From positions 1-23,120 of the IMG/VR virus record IMGVR_UViG_3300044630_001714: DNA of 23,120 nucleotides. One strand, 5' to 3'. The position numbers and the translations under genes are program-made. Within the stretch, counting starts at the first letter, position 1. The number at the start of each line of letters is the position of its first letter. This DNA is from a virus. Shown here piece after piece: positions 1 to 7,300 of this stretch. The notes below the pieces were generated by a model. That model was not told the DNA's origin, searched no databases, and worked only from the letters and a program-made list of their open reading frames with translations.

Positions 1-2655
1 CCTTCTAAAGGTAAATTACTAAGTAGAGTTAGGTCTTCAATACAATCATTTAGAAAGAGATATCTATCTGCTAGATCATTTTTACCTAGATCAGTATTTG
101 GATATAAAGAACAGAAGGAAGCATCAGTAGCTTCACACCTAAATATAGTGGATCAGAACGTTACTGACTTTAATAGACTTTATGATAAATATGAAGGAAA
201 TAAAGATAAGCTAAGAAAAGATTTTGACGCATATATACGTGGAGACAAAACTATAGAACTACCTGAAAAGTTCAAGATACTAGCTAATTCTATGCGTAAT
301 CAGATTGATGGGTTGTCTAGACAACTAATAGATTTAGGTTTATTAGATAAAGACACTAAAAAGAATGCTAAGACTAAGCAGAAAATTGAAGAAAACTTAG
401 GCAAGTATCTTACTAGGTCTTATAAAGTATATGACAACGCTAACTGGAAGAATGAAGTAGAAGAAGAGGTTAAGCAGAGAGCCTTAAACTTTATGCGTAC
501 TCAGTATAAAAAAATGGCTGAAGAATTAGCTAAGGCGGAGAACATGTCATTTGAAGAGGCGTTAAACAACTTAGTTAATAATAGATTTGATGAGCTACTT
601 GACAAGGAAGGTGCTACAAACTTTGTTAAGGGATCAAGACTTGGATCTAAGGATTTGTCTGTTTTAAAAGAGAGACAAGATATCCCATTTGAGATACGTG
701 CATTAATGGGCGAGTATCAGGATCCAGCATTAAACTATGCAAGAACAGTTATGAAACTGTCATCATTAGCTGCTAATCATAAATTCTTAACTGAAGTAAA
801 AGATGCTGGAATGGGTAAGTACTTCTTTGAGAAGAACGATCCTAGGAGAGGAAGAGAGTTTAATACACAGATAGCTACAGAGAAAAGTGAGACAATGAAT
901 CCATTAAATGGATTATATACCACTAAGGAAATAGCAGAAGCATTTGAAGCCCAACAAGAAGAGCTTGGTGCATTAATGCAGAAATTTATGAAGCTACAGT
1001 CTGGTATTAGATGGGCAAAAACAATTGGATCTGTAGGTACTCACTTCAAAAACGTAATAGGTAACTTAGGGTTTATATGGATAAATGCCCACTATAAAGA
1101 TATGGGTAAAGCATATATGACAGTAAAGGAAGATTTAATGCCTTACGGAACATATTTAGGAAGAAAAAGAAGAGAAGTGTTTGGTCAAAAGCCAAAAGAA
1201 GCTAATGAAGTTGCAAGAAAAATGATGAATAACTATATTAAGTTAGGTATAGTTAAACAATCTGCTGGCTTGGGAGAGATAAGAGATATGTTCAAAGACG
1301 CAAATTTTGATACTGCTATGGCATCAAGATTATCTAATCAAAAGCTAGGACTTACTGGAAAATTTGTGAGATTTTTCTTGCAAGGCAAGAAGAAGATAGA
1401 GGATACATATCAAGCTGAAGATGATTTCTTTAAGATAGTAGCTTATGAAAATGAGTTAGCCAGATACTCTAAGGCTATGTTTGGAAAATCTAAATCAGAT
1501 CTAACAGAACAAGAACTAGATGAAGTAAATAAAGTTGTTACTGAAATAGTTAAGAATACTTATCCTACATATGATAGGATACCTGAAGCTGTAAAGATGA
1601 TCAGAAGATTTCCATTCGTAGGAAACTTTGTCTCATTCCAAGCAGAAGCATACAGGACAGCATTCAATACTATTGCACTAGCTAAACAAGAGGTAATGTC
1701 TAAAGATCCTAGCATAAGAAAAATTGGTGCTATAAGATTAGCTGGAGCTACTTCATACCTTGCTGCTAAGACAGCAGTTCTTCAGTATGTTGGTATGGCA
1801 GCTGGTACTGGTCTTACTGGTGCATTCGGATACTTCTTTGATGATGATGATGAGGAAGAAAAAGACAAGGATATAAGAGAGTTTGTAGCTCCTTGGTCAA
1901 AGGAGTCAGACTTGCTTGTAATTGATGCTGGTAATGGTAAATTAAAGTACATAGACTTTAGTGCTACCGATCCACATGGAGGTATAAAGAAAGCAATAAA
2001 TGCATTCCTTCTTGGCGAATCAACTACAGATAGTTTTATAGATGGGCTTATAGGAGTAGTACAACCATTCATTGGAGAAGAGATGACTACAGAAGCTATT
2101 CTAGCTCTTAAGAACAATAGAGATAAGTACGGTAAAGAGATTTGGAATCCAGAAGATAATGAGTTTGAAAAGATAAAAGCTATATCAGTAGAGATTTATA
2201 AACTTGTTGAGCCAGGAACAATATCTTCAATTAGAAGAGGAATTGCATCTGAAGATAAGGGGCAAGAACTCGTGGCTAACTTGACTGGATTTAGGACATA
2301 TGATGTGGATATAAACAAACAGTTTGGATTTAAAGTTAAAGACTATTCAGAAAGAATAAAGAACGCAAAACGTATATATAACTCAGCATTCTTTAAAGAA
2401 GAGTCTACTAAACAAGAAAAAGAACAAGCATATAATAAAGCTAATAACGCACTATCTAAGATATACAAAGAAGTAATATCAGTATATAACTCTGCTGAAA
2501 GACTAGGTGTAGATCCAAAAGATTTAAAGAACTCAATGATAGAATTTGGAGATATGAGTAAGTCTGATATATCTAAGTTGCAAGCTGGTGAGATTCCAGA
2601 TCTCAAATCAAAAGATGAAAATAAGAAAAAGAAAATTACACAGATGTGGTTCTAA
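1..2655 (+). CDS. Large virion-associated / polyvalent-like protein, 5' end missing
   Basis: The frame is open from base 1 with no stop, so the GTG at 148 is not a convincing start; the gene begins left of the window and at least 884 residues are encoded here. The visible part is rich in Lys and Glu and mostly helical in character. It has a hydrophobic stretch near 1730-1850 (AGATSYLAAKTAVLQYVGMAAG, in two parts) followed by an acidic run of Asp/Glu at about 1840-1865. A segment with KNVIGNLGFIW and a later RRFPFVGNFVSF...EAYR pattern resembles the large polyvalent or internal virion proteins that some phages inject with their DNA; this is family-level resemblance only. It is transcribed opposite to the replication block and ends at a shared terminator. 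It could instead be another very large structural protein. The role is inferred; the coding status is very secure. Confidence 0.9.
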   Translation, partial: PSKGKLLSRVRSSIQSFRKRYLSARSFLPRSVFGYKEQKEASVASHLNIVDQNVTDFNRLYDKYEGNKDKLRKDFDAYIRGDKTIELPEKFKILANSMRNQIDGLSRQLIDLGLLDKDTKKNAKTKQKIEENLGKYLTRSYKVYDNANWKNEVEEEVKQRALNFMRTQYKKMAEELAKAENMSFEEALNNLVNNRFDELLDKEGATNFVKGSRLGSKDLSVLKERQDIPFEIRALMGEYQDPALNYARTVMKLSSLAANHKFLTEVKDAGMGKYFFEKNDPRRGREFNTQIATEKSETMNPLNGLYTTKEIAEAFEAQQEELGALMQKFMKLQSGIRWAKTIGSVGTHFKNVIGNLGFIWINAHYKDMGKAYMTVKEDLMPYGTYLGRKRREVFGQKPKEANEVARKMMNNYIKLGIVKQSAGLGEIRDMFKDANFDTAMASRLSNQKLGLTGKFVRFFLQGKKKIEDTYQAEDDFFKIVAYENELARYSKAMFGKSKSDLTEQELDEVNKVVTEIVKNTYPTYDRIPEAVKMIRRFPFVGNFVSFQAEAYRTAFNTIALAKQEVMSKDPSIRKIGAIRLAGATSYLAAKTAVLQYVGMAAGTGLTGAFGYFFDDDDEEEKDKDIREFVAPWSKESDLLVIDAGNGKLKYIDFSATDPHGGIKKAINAFLLGESTTDSFIDGLIGVVQPFIGEEMTTEAILALKNNRDKYGKEIWNPEDNEFEKIKAISVEIYKLVEPGTISSIRRGIASEDKGQELVANLTGFRTYDVDINKQFGFKVKDYSERIKNAKRIYNSAFFKEESTKQEKEQAYNKANNALSKIYKEVISVYNSAERLGVDPKDLKNSMIEFGDMSKSDISKLQAGEIPDLKSKDENKKKKITQMWF

Positions 2656-2658
2656 AAA

Positions 2659-2680
2659 AAGGGGTAACTAATTACCCCTT
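2659..2680 (-). terminator. Terminator at convergent ends of the leftward block and the large + gene
   Basis: The stem AAGGGGTAA / TTACCCCTT is a perfect 9-bp inverted repeat with a 4-nt CTAA loop. Read on the minus strand the stem is followed directly by a run of T (the A run at 2654-2660), so it is a good intrinsic terminator for the leftward operon. On the plus strand no T run follows, so it is weaker for the large + gene. The stop codon of the last leftward gene lies inside the stem. Confidence 0.8.
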
Positions 2681-2833
2681 ATAATCTAACGCTACATTGT
2701 AGCAGTAGTGTAGCTTGTCGATATCTGATTGAATTAAGAAAGGGTGGTAGCGTAGTTCAATATGAACACGCACACCTTTCCTTTTGTAGATGTAGTCCTC
2801 GACTACTCTCTTCATCTCTTCAACGGTTACCAT
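2672..2833 (-). CDS. Small hypothetical protein, 53 aa
   Basis: This short frame begins MVTVEEMKRVVEDYI and ends in NVALDYKG. Its ATG overlaps the stop of the upstream phosphoesterase gene by one base (TAATG), a sign of translational coupling. The TAA stop is in the right arm of the terminator hairpin, so it is the last gene of the leftward block. The protein is charged, with one central Tyr/His-rich stretch and no membrane segment. I do not recognise a family. Confidence 0.6.
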   Translation of the reverse strand: MVTVEEMKRVVEDYIYKRKGVRVHIELRYHPFLIQSDIDKLHYCYNVALDYKG

Positions 2834-3951
2834 TAGAACAGGTGTGTTAGCCTGGCAACCTGGCCATGATCTTTGTGATGTATAAATGCTTCTACAGCCT
2901 TCGGTGCATGCTGGTAACCATTTCTATGATGCCAGCTATCTGTACCAGATGGCGAGCGAAGCGTCTCTACACATACAGACATATAGTCCTTAGAGGTCTT
3001 ATGGTGTACGTGATGACCGTAGATGTACCTATGCTTACAATCAGCCCACTGACTTGGAGCCTCGTGTGCCATAAGTAGTGGCAGGTCTTGAGGCTTAGCT
3101 CCATCCATGTGAGTCATGCCTATAAGGTTGCCTCCATAGACAGTGTACTTACGGTGCGACATATCGCTGTTGAATGTAACCTGCGGATGGTTCCTGAACC
3201 AAGACGATATAGAGTCTAGCAGCATGAAGCCACTCATGTAGTCGTGGTTAGATGGGTTGTAGTGCACCTCAACGTCAGCAATCTCAACAAGCGTTTCGAT
3301 TATTTCGACTAGTAGCTTCTTTGCAGTAATGAAGTTGTCGTACCACATACCGTCAGTATCTTGAGGTGTACCAGCTGTAGTTGTCCTTTTAGGTGTATCA
3401 GTATGTAGGATGTCGTTTCCTGCGATGAATATCACCTTATCGATACAGAACCCAGATGACTTACTGATAATGCCATGTAGGCCCTCTCTGACCCTCTTTA
3501 CAGCAGTCTGTTGATCATACGACTCACCAGTCTCAAAGGAAGAAGCAAGCTTACCAATGTGAATATCAGCAGGACTAAACACCATGCAGTGACCTTCACC
3601 ACTATGACTCCTCTTAATCTTCGAATACTTCGGACTCCACTTAGATATCTCTGCAATAAGGTCTTCCTTAAAGTCCTCATACTTAAACTCATTGCTTTCA
3701 CCCTTTACGTTGATTGAGAAGTGCTTGCCTTTGTACCAGTAGTGCTTAACGTTTGATGGATCTATACCAACCTTCTCACACTCATCCTTGAACTCGCTAT
3801 TGTCAACTACCTCTAGCTTGCGAGCTATTCTTCTTCTAAATACATTGTCGTATGGTATGCCTAACTCTTTAGCTACTTCTTTAGCTGTATTTGTCTTAGA
3901 GATTTTTTTCGATAGGTATATCTCTATAGCTTTTTCTATTTCATTCTTCAT
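2833..3951 (-). CDS. Calcineurin-like metallophosphoesterase with N-terminal HTH
   Basis: This 372-aa protein has the metal-binding signature of the calcineurin-like phosphoesterase/nuclease superfamily: D-x-H at residues 129-131, GND at 178-180, SNHD at 234-237, a His at 281, and GHHVHH at 312-317. Residues 1-45 look like a helix-turn-helix (AKEVAKELGIPYDNVFRRRIARKL, in two pieces). The family includes Mre11/SbcD nucleases as well as other phosphoesterases. In a phage replication block a DNA repair or end-processing nuclease is the likely role, possibly recruited to DNA by the HTH; this is inference. No SbcC-like ATPase partner is in the window. The gene overlaps the 56-aa gene upstream by 11 nt and the next gene by 1 nt. 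Confidence 0.85.
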   Translation of the reverse strand: MKNEIEKAIEIYLSKKISKTNTAKEVAKELGIPYDNVFRRRIARKLEVVDNSEFKDECEKVGIDPSNVKHYWYKGKHFSINVKGESNEFKYEDFKEDLIAEISKWSPKYSKIKRSHSGEGHCMVFSPADIHIGKLASSFETGESYDQQTAVKRVREGLHGIISKSSGFCIDKVIFIAGNDILHTDTPKRTTTAGTPQDTDGMWYDNFITAKKLLVEIIETLVEIADVEVHYNPSNHDYMSGFMLLDSISSWFRNHPQVTFNSDMSHRKYTVYGGNLIGMTHMDGAKPQDLPLLMAHEAPSQWADCKHRYIYGHHVHHKTSKDYMSVCVETLRSPSGTDSWHHRNGYQHAPKAVEAFIHHKDHGQVARLTHLF

Positions 3952-4111
3952 GGTAGGATCGTTGTATGTCGCTCAGTAGTTTCTTAAGCTTGATAGCTGT
4001 GTCTTTTACTACCTCTCTGTCCATATCTATCATGGACTCGTAAAGGTCTGAACCGAGCTCGTTGAACTCGTCCATAACTGAGTTAACGTAGGTTACTAGT
4101 CTGACATCCAT
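3941..4111 (-). CDS. Small hypothetical protein, 56 aa
   Basis: The ATG at 4109-4111 opens a frame starting MDVRLVTYVNSVMDEFNELG and ending in QRSYHEE. It reads as one acidic amphipathic helix or coiled coil (Leu/Met/Val spacing from residue 12 to 50). The TGA lies 11 nt inside the start of the phosphoesterase gene (ATGAAGAATGA), which supports a real coupled gene. It fills what would otherwise be a 190-nt gap in a tightly packed operon. No family recognised. Confidence 0.6.
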   Translation of the reverse strand: MDVRLVTYVNSVMDEFNELGSDLYESMIDMDREVVKDTAIKLKKLLSDIQRSYHEE

Positions 4112-4140
4112 TTCGCAAATGTATGTCTTTATTTTTTAGT

Positions 4141-4386
4141 TTACAAGCGATCTCCGTATAACTTACTGCTGAAGACATATCGAAGCACTTCGTAAGAGTA
4201 AGTCCACTCATCAAACTTCTTCACTCTATCCTTAACCATCATGCGTAGTTGTTGGTTTAGATCCTCTGGTGGTATGCGGCCATCCTCTGTAAGGATCACA
4301 GGGTGAAGGATCTTATGTATTTTCAATACCTCCCTCTTCCTCCTGGCTGTTATCACTATGTCCGTTATGTACAGTGCTTTGCTCAT
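4141..4386 (-). CDS. Hypothetical protein, 81 aa
   Basis: A basic small protein with a hydrophobic N-terminus (SKALYITDIVIT) followed by Arg/Lys-rich helices and a C-terminal FDEWTYSYEVLRYVF motif. With this ATG it overlaps the upstream 103-aa gene by 74 nt, which is long even for this phage. A TTG start lower down (near 4327, after an AGGAGG run) would remove most of the overlap, so the start is uncertain. Function not recognised. Confidence 0.55.
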   Translation of the reverse strand: MSKALYITDIVITARRKREVLKIHKILHPVILTEDGRIPPEDLNQQLRMMVKDRVKKFDEWTYSYEVLRYVFSSKLYGDRL

Positions 4387-4624
4387 GTATGTGATTTACC
4401 CATTGTCTAAAAAATCTCTGTAGAGCGATCTGCTGCTCTCCCTCCTCAATCGTTGCGTCCTTCATGAAGTACTCGTCGATGCTACGGATTTGTGCCGCAG
4501 TGTTCTGGAACTTATACTTGATGTGGTTCTTGAATAGACCTTCTTCAATAAGGTCATCGATAAAGTCAGCTAGCACTGGACCAACTGCTGTTATCATTGT
4601 TAGCTTAATTCCTTCCTCTGTCAT
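4313..4624 (-). CDS. Hypothetical protein, 103 aa
   Basis: The start overlaps the end of the upstream 74-aa gene by 20 nt. The protein begins MTEEGIKLTMITAVGPVLAD, has an acidic helix (FIDDLIEEGLF), a middle section IKYKFQNTAAQIRSIDEYF, and a low-complexity tail with SQEEEGG. The tail is the part that overlaps the next gene and may be tolerant to sequence constraint. No family recognised; likely soluble. Confidence 0.6.
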   Translation of the reverse strand: MTEEGIKLTMITAVGPVLADFIDDLIEEGLFKNHIKYKFQNTAAQIRSIDEYFMKDATIEEGEQQIALQRFFRQWVNHIHEQSTVHNGHSDNSQEEEGGIENT

Positions 4625-4829
4625 TGTGCTCTTTTAAATATAAATCAATTACTCTCTTTGTCTTCTCTAGGTCTTCAATGAACTGACCTTTCTTTCGGCA
4701 TCTTACAATACGTTTGCATATATCAAACTCGTAGGCGTTTAACCCATGATCTTCAGCAAACTTGTAAAGGCTTCCGTTACTGTTGTTGTAGTGGCTGTCT
4801 GCACTCATAGAACCATCTTTCTTTATCAC
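4605..4829 (-). CDS. DUF3310-like small phage protein, 74 aa
   Basis: Residues 25-70 carry the pattern YEFDICKRIVRCRKKGQF-EDLEKTKRVIDLYL, which resembles the DUF3310 module of many phages (KY-x-R-x-x-KG...EDL-K-A-x-x-YL), sometimes linked to nucleotide kinase proteins. Function unknown. The first ATG gives a 53-nt overlap with the upstream gene; a second ATG at 4808 (MSADSHYNN) would reduce it to 32 nt and is equally plausible. It ends 20 nt inside the next gene. Confidence 0.6.
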   Translation of the reverse strand: MIKKDGSMSADSHYNNSNGSLYKFAEDHGLNAYEFDICKRIVRCRKKGQFIEDLEKTKRVIDLYLKEHNDRGRN

Positions 4830-5112
4830 TTAAATCTTCGTAATTATAAACCCTATCGGCAAGCATCTCAGACTCCTCCTTGTAGTATGGCTCTGACTTA
4901 TGTCCGCTAACAGTTAGTATTATTCTCGTAGTCTCAGCAGCCATGAACTTCTTGAAGTGTGGGTATATTGAGTCAACATGGCATGCATGTTTCCTGCATA
5001 TATCACTTATCACCATGCCGTCCTTGAAATCCAAGTAAGCTAAATAGCTACGCTTCTCTTGTTGTTCCATCATGGACAAACGTCTTTCCAAATCCTCCTT
5101 TCTTAATTTCAT
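4777..5112 (-). CDS. Hypothetical HTH-like protein, 111 aa
   Basis: A charged protein with a coiled N-terminus (RKEDLERRLSMMEQQEKR) and a possible helix-turn-helix at about residues 30-56 (DGMVISDICRKHACHVDSIY). The C-terminal half is acidic and Tyr-rich. The HTH could bind DNA, but the match is weak. It overlaps the VRR-NUC gene by 65 nt at its start and the DUF3310-like gene at its end. Confidence 0.6.
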   Translation of the reverse strand: MKLRKEDLERRLSMMEQQEKRSYLAYLDFKDGMVISDICRKHACHVDSIYPHFKKFMAAETTRIILTVSGHKSEPYYKEESEMLADRVYNYEDLSDKERWFYECRQPLQQQ

Positions 5113-5305
5113 TCATCCTAAATTTTTGTATTGGCTTTGGTTGCTTGCCCTTCTGCTTTACCTCATAGAATTCAGCGTTGCACCCTGGAGGCAGGGCTAT
5201 TATGTCTGGTATGCCGTTCTTATTTGTTACTGATAGCTTTATGACATAGTAGCCTCTACTCTCTAGGTCTTTAATTAGTGCGGACTGTATCTTTGACTCA
5301 AGCAT
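5048..5305 (-). CDS. VRR-NUC type nuclease, 85 aa
   Basis: The minimal phage-type VRR-NUC fold is visible: an N-terminal helix ESKIQSALIKDLESRGYY, then GIPDIIAL at about residues 31-38 (catalytic Asp), FYEVK at 46-50 (Glu-x-Lys) and KQPKPIQKFR at 54-63 (Gln helix). This is the PD-(D/E)XK core, and the length fits stand-alone phage members. The family acts in viral replication and repair, likely as a structure-specific DNA nuclease. In phages it is often found beside an SNF2-type helicase, and here such a helicase lies immediately upstream. Confidence 0.85.
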   Translation of the reverse strand: MLESKIQSALIKDLESRGYYVIKLSVTNKNGIPDIIALPPGCNAEFYEVKQKGKQPKPIQKFRMNEIKKGGFGKTFVHDGTTREA

Positions 5306-5331
5306 TTGAGCAAATGTACACCAATAATAAG

Positions 5332-6576
5332 TTAATCACAAACCTTGTAGTCTTTTTTAAATATGTTCAGTGTGTACTTCTTCTTGGACTTAACGACCTT
5401 GTATATCTTGTCCTCTATACCATTCTCAGAGAAGATCCAGAACACCTTGTTGTTAAGTCTATCGATGGTAGTCATACGATCTCTCGCCTGCCAGTAGCTC
5501 ACAGCACTGTGCATGATGTTGTAGAACACTAGGTAGTCTGCATTTTTTAAGGATATACCCTCACGCCCAGAAACCGTTTGTAAGGCGATAGCCTTAAACT
5601 TACCTGTATTGAACTCATCAATATCTGTAGTCAAGTCATCTAAGAATATAGACTTAAGAGCAACGAGCTCCTCCTTGAACACATAGAATATACCTATCTT
5701 ATCAGAACTAAACCTATCTCTGATATACTCTGCCTTAGTTGTATCAAGAACCATCGACACTCCTGATTCAAACTTGATCGTCCCTCCGCACAACTGGTGT
5801 ACCTTCTGCATAAGCTTGGCTGCTGTATCAGCGAGTATCACCTCTTCCTTTCCTTCTACAACTCTGTCTGAGAACAGCTGATTGATAATAGCATACGTCT
5901 GAGGTTTCATCTGCACATGCACAATCTCTTCATCAATTGTGGATGAGAACCCTGCCTGTTGCTGTGTGTACGTTATCATCAGATGCGAAAGGTCTGCCAT
6001 TATCTTTTCCTCTATACCTTTAGAGTAGTCGTTGTACATGAACGCACCTATCCTCTTCTGTGAAGCTATGGCGTAGTCATTGGCCCACTTGTAGAACGTT
6101 GAGTACCTGCGCCAAGGGGAGTAGTCTGACACCCACAGCTGATGATAGGCCTGAGAGAATGACTCAGGGAACGGAGTTCCAGATAGGAAGATCATAGGCT
6201 TGCTACTGAATAACTGTCTGAATAGCTTCGCTCCTGCCGATGGCTTAGGGAACGATCCGTGCCTATGTGACTCATCCATGATCACTAAGTCGTACTGACT
6301 AGGGTTCTCTAACTTATGCAATGACTCATTGTTGAGTATTGTTATATCATAATAATTGTTAAAACCAAAGTCGTTGTAGTCAGACTGGATGGATGATATA
6401 GCTTTCTTCTTGGTTAGGAACAGAACATTCTTCGCACCGAAAAGCCTAGCTACCTCCATAGAAGTAGCTGACTTTCCAGTTCTCACTCCCCATGCCATGT
6501 ACAGAATCTTGTACATGTTTAGTATCTCTAGACCCTTCTGTGCGCCAGATGATTGATATTCGCGTAGTTCTTTCAT
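5332..6576 (-). CDS. SF2 helicase, SNF2-like
   Basis: This 414-aa protein has Walker A GVRTGKS at 30-36, a DESH box at 101-104, SGTP (motif III) at 132-135, and a C-terminal helicase domain with SGREGISL (motif V region) and QARDRM at 363-368 (motif VI). This places it in superfamily 2, close to the compact SNF2-like phage helicases. It would use ATP to translocate on DNA during replication, recombination or repair. Its first codon overlaps the methyltransferase stop by 4 nt (ATGA), and VRR-NUC follows 26 nt downstream. Base composition matches the neighbouring replication genes and differs from the methyltransferase gene between them. Confidence 0.9.
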   Translation of the reverse strand: MKELREYQSSGAQKGLEILNMYKILYMAWGVRTGKSATSMEVARLFGAKNVLFLTKKKAISSIQSDYNDFGFNNYYDITILNNESLHKLENPSQYDLVIMDESHRHGSFPKPSAGAKLFRQLFSSKPMIFLSGTPFPESFSQAYHQLWVSDYSPWRRYSTFYKWANDYAIASQKRIGAFMYNDYSKGIEEKIMADLSHLMITYTQQQAGFSSTIDEEIVHVQMKPQTYAIINQLFSDRVVEGKEEVILADTAAKLMQKVHQLCGGTIKFESGVSMVLDTTKAEYIRDRFSSDKIGIFYVFKEELVALKSIFLDDLTTDIDEFNTGKFKAIALQTVSGREGISLKNADYLVFYNIMHSAVSYWQARDRMTTIDRLNNKVFWIFSENGIEDKIYKVVKSKKKYTLNIFKKDYKVCD

Positions 6577-7298
6577 AAATCATTTATTCTTTGCATTGAA
6601 ATATCATAATACTTTTTATTGATTTCACTTCCAATAAATCTTCTATTCATTTTTTTACATACATAAGCAGTTGTTCCAACTCCAATAAATGGATCATAAA
6701 CTATATCATTTTCATTAGAAAAATTTAAAAGTATATTATTGACAAGTTCTTCTGGGAAAACAGCTCCATGTGATTTATCTATTTTTTTACCTCTAGATAT
6801 TTTCCAAATATCAGATAGTGAACCTCTATTAAAATTATACTTATCAAATTTTCTGCTTATTGAGTTATTGTTATCAAACACAAGTATTAATTCACTTTGC
6901 CTATTTAAAACACCAGGTAACATTGATGGTTGAGAATGTCCTTTATCCCATATAATTATGTCTTTTAAATAGTCTGAATATTTACCTATTATTTTAAAGA
7001 ATGCTCTTTTGCTTCCAGTTACAATTTGAATGTTATAAAATATTAAATTACTTGTCCTTAATAATTCTGATAGAACATTAGAATGAAATGAATAAAAATC
7101 ATCTATTGGTAAATTATCATCAAAGCCTTCATATTTTGAACTGAATTCTTTGACTATTTGTCTTGAACAATATTTACCATTCCTAATACGAAGATTCATA
7201 TTATATGGTGGAGATGTTATAACTAAATCAATAGAATTATTACTCATTTTGCTTAATGTATATAAGCAGTCTTCATTATAAATTACATTGGTTTTCAT
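6573..7298 (-). CDS. DNA methyltransferase, beta-class (N6-adenine or N4-cytosine)
   Basis: Catalytic motif IV is TSPPYN at residues 28-33, and the AdoMet-binding motif I is DPFIGVGTT at 202-210 near the C-terminus; this motif order defines the beta class of amino-methyltransferases. At 241 aa it is a compact, complete enzyme. It would methylate adenine N6 or cytosine N4 in a target that cannot be read from sequence. No cognate endonuclease is next to it, so protection from host restriction is the likely role. It starts 2 nt after the primase stop and overlaps the helicase by 4 nt. It is much more AT-rich than its neighbours (11 G+C in 60 at 6601-6660 against 26 in 60 at 7621-7680), which suggests recent acquisition. 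Confidence 0.92.
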   Translation of the reverse strand: MKTNVIYNEDCLYTLSKMSNNSIDLVITSPPYNMNLRIRNGKYCSRQIVKEFSSKYEGFDDNLPIDDFYSFHSNVLSELLRTSNLIFYNIQIVTGSKRAFFKIIGKYSDYLKDIIIWDKGHSQPSMLPGVLNRQSELILVFDNNNSISRKFDKYNFNRGSLSDIWKISRGKKIDKSHGAVFPEELVNNILLNFSNENDIVYDPFIGVGTTAYVCKKMNRRFIGSEINKKYYDISMQRINDL

Positions 7299-7300
7299 TC

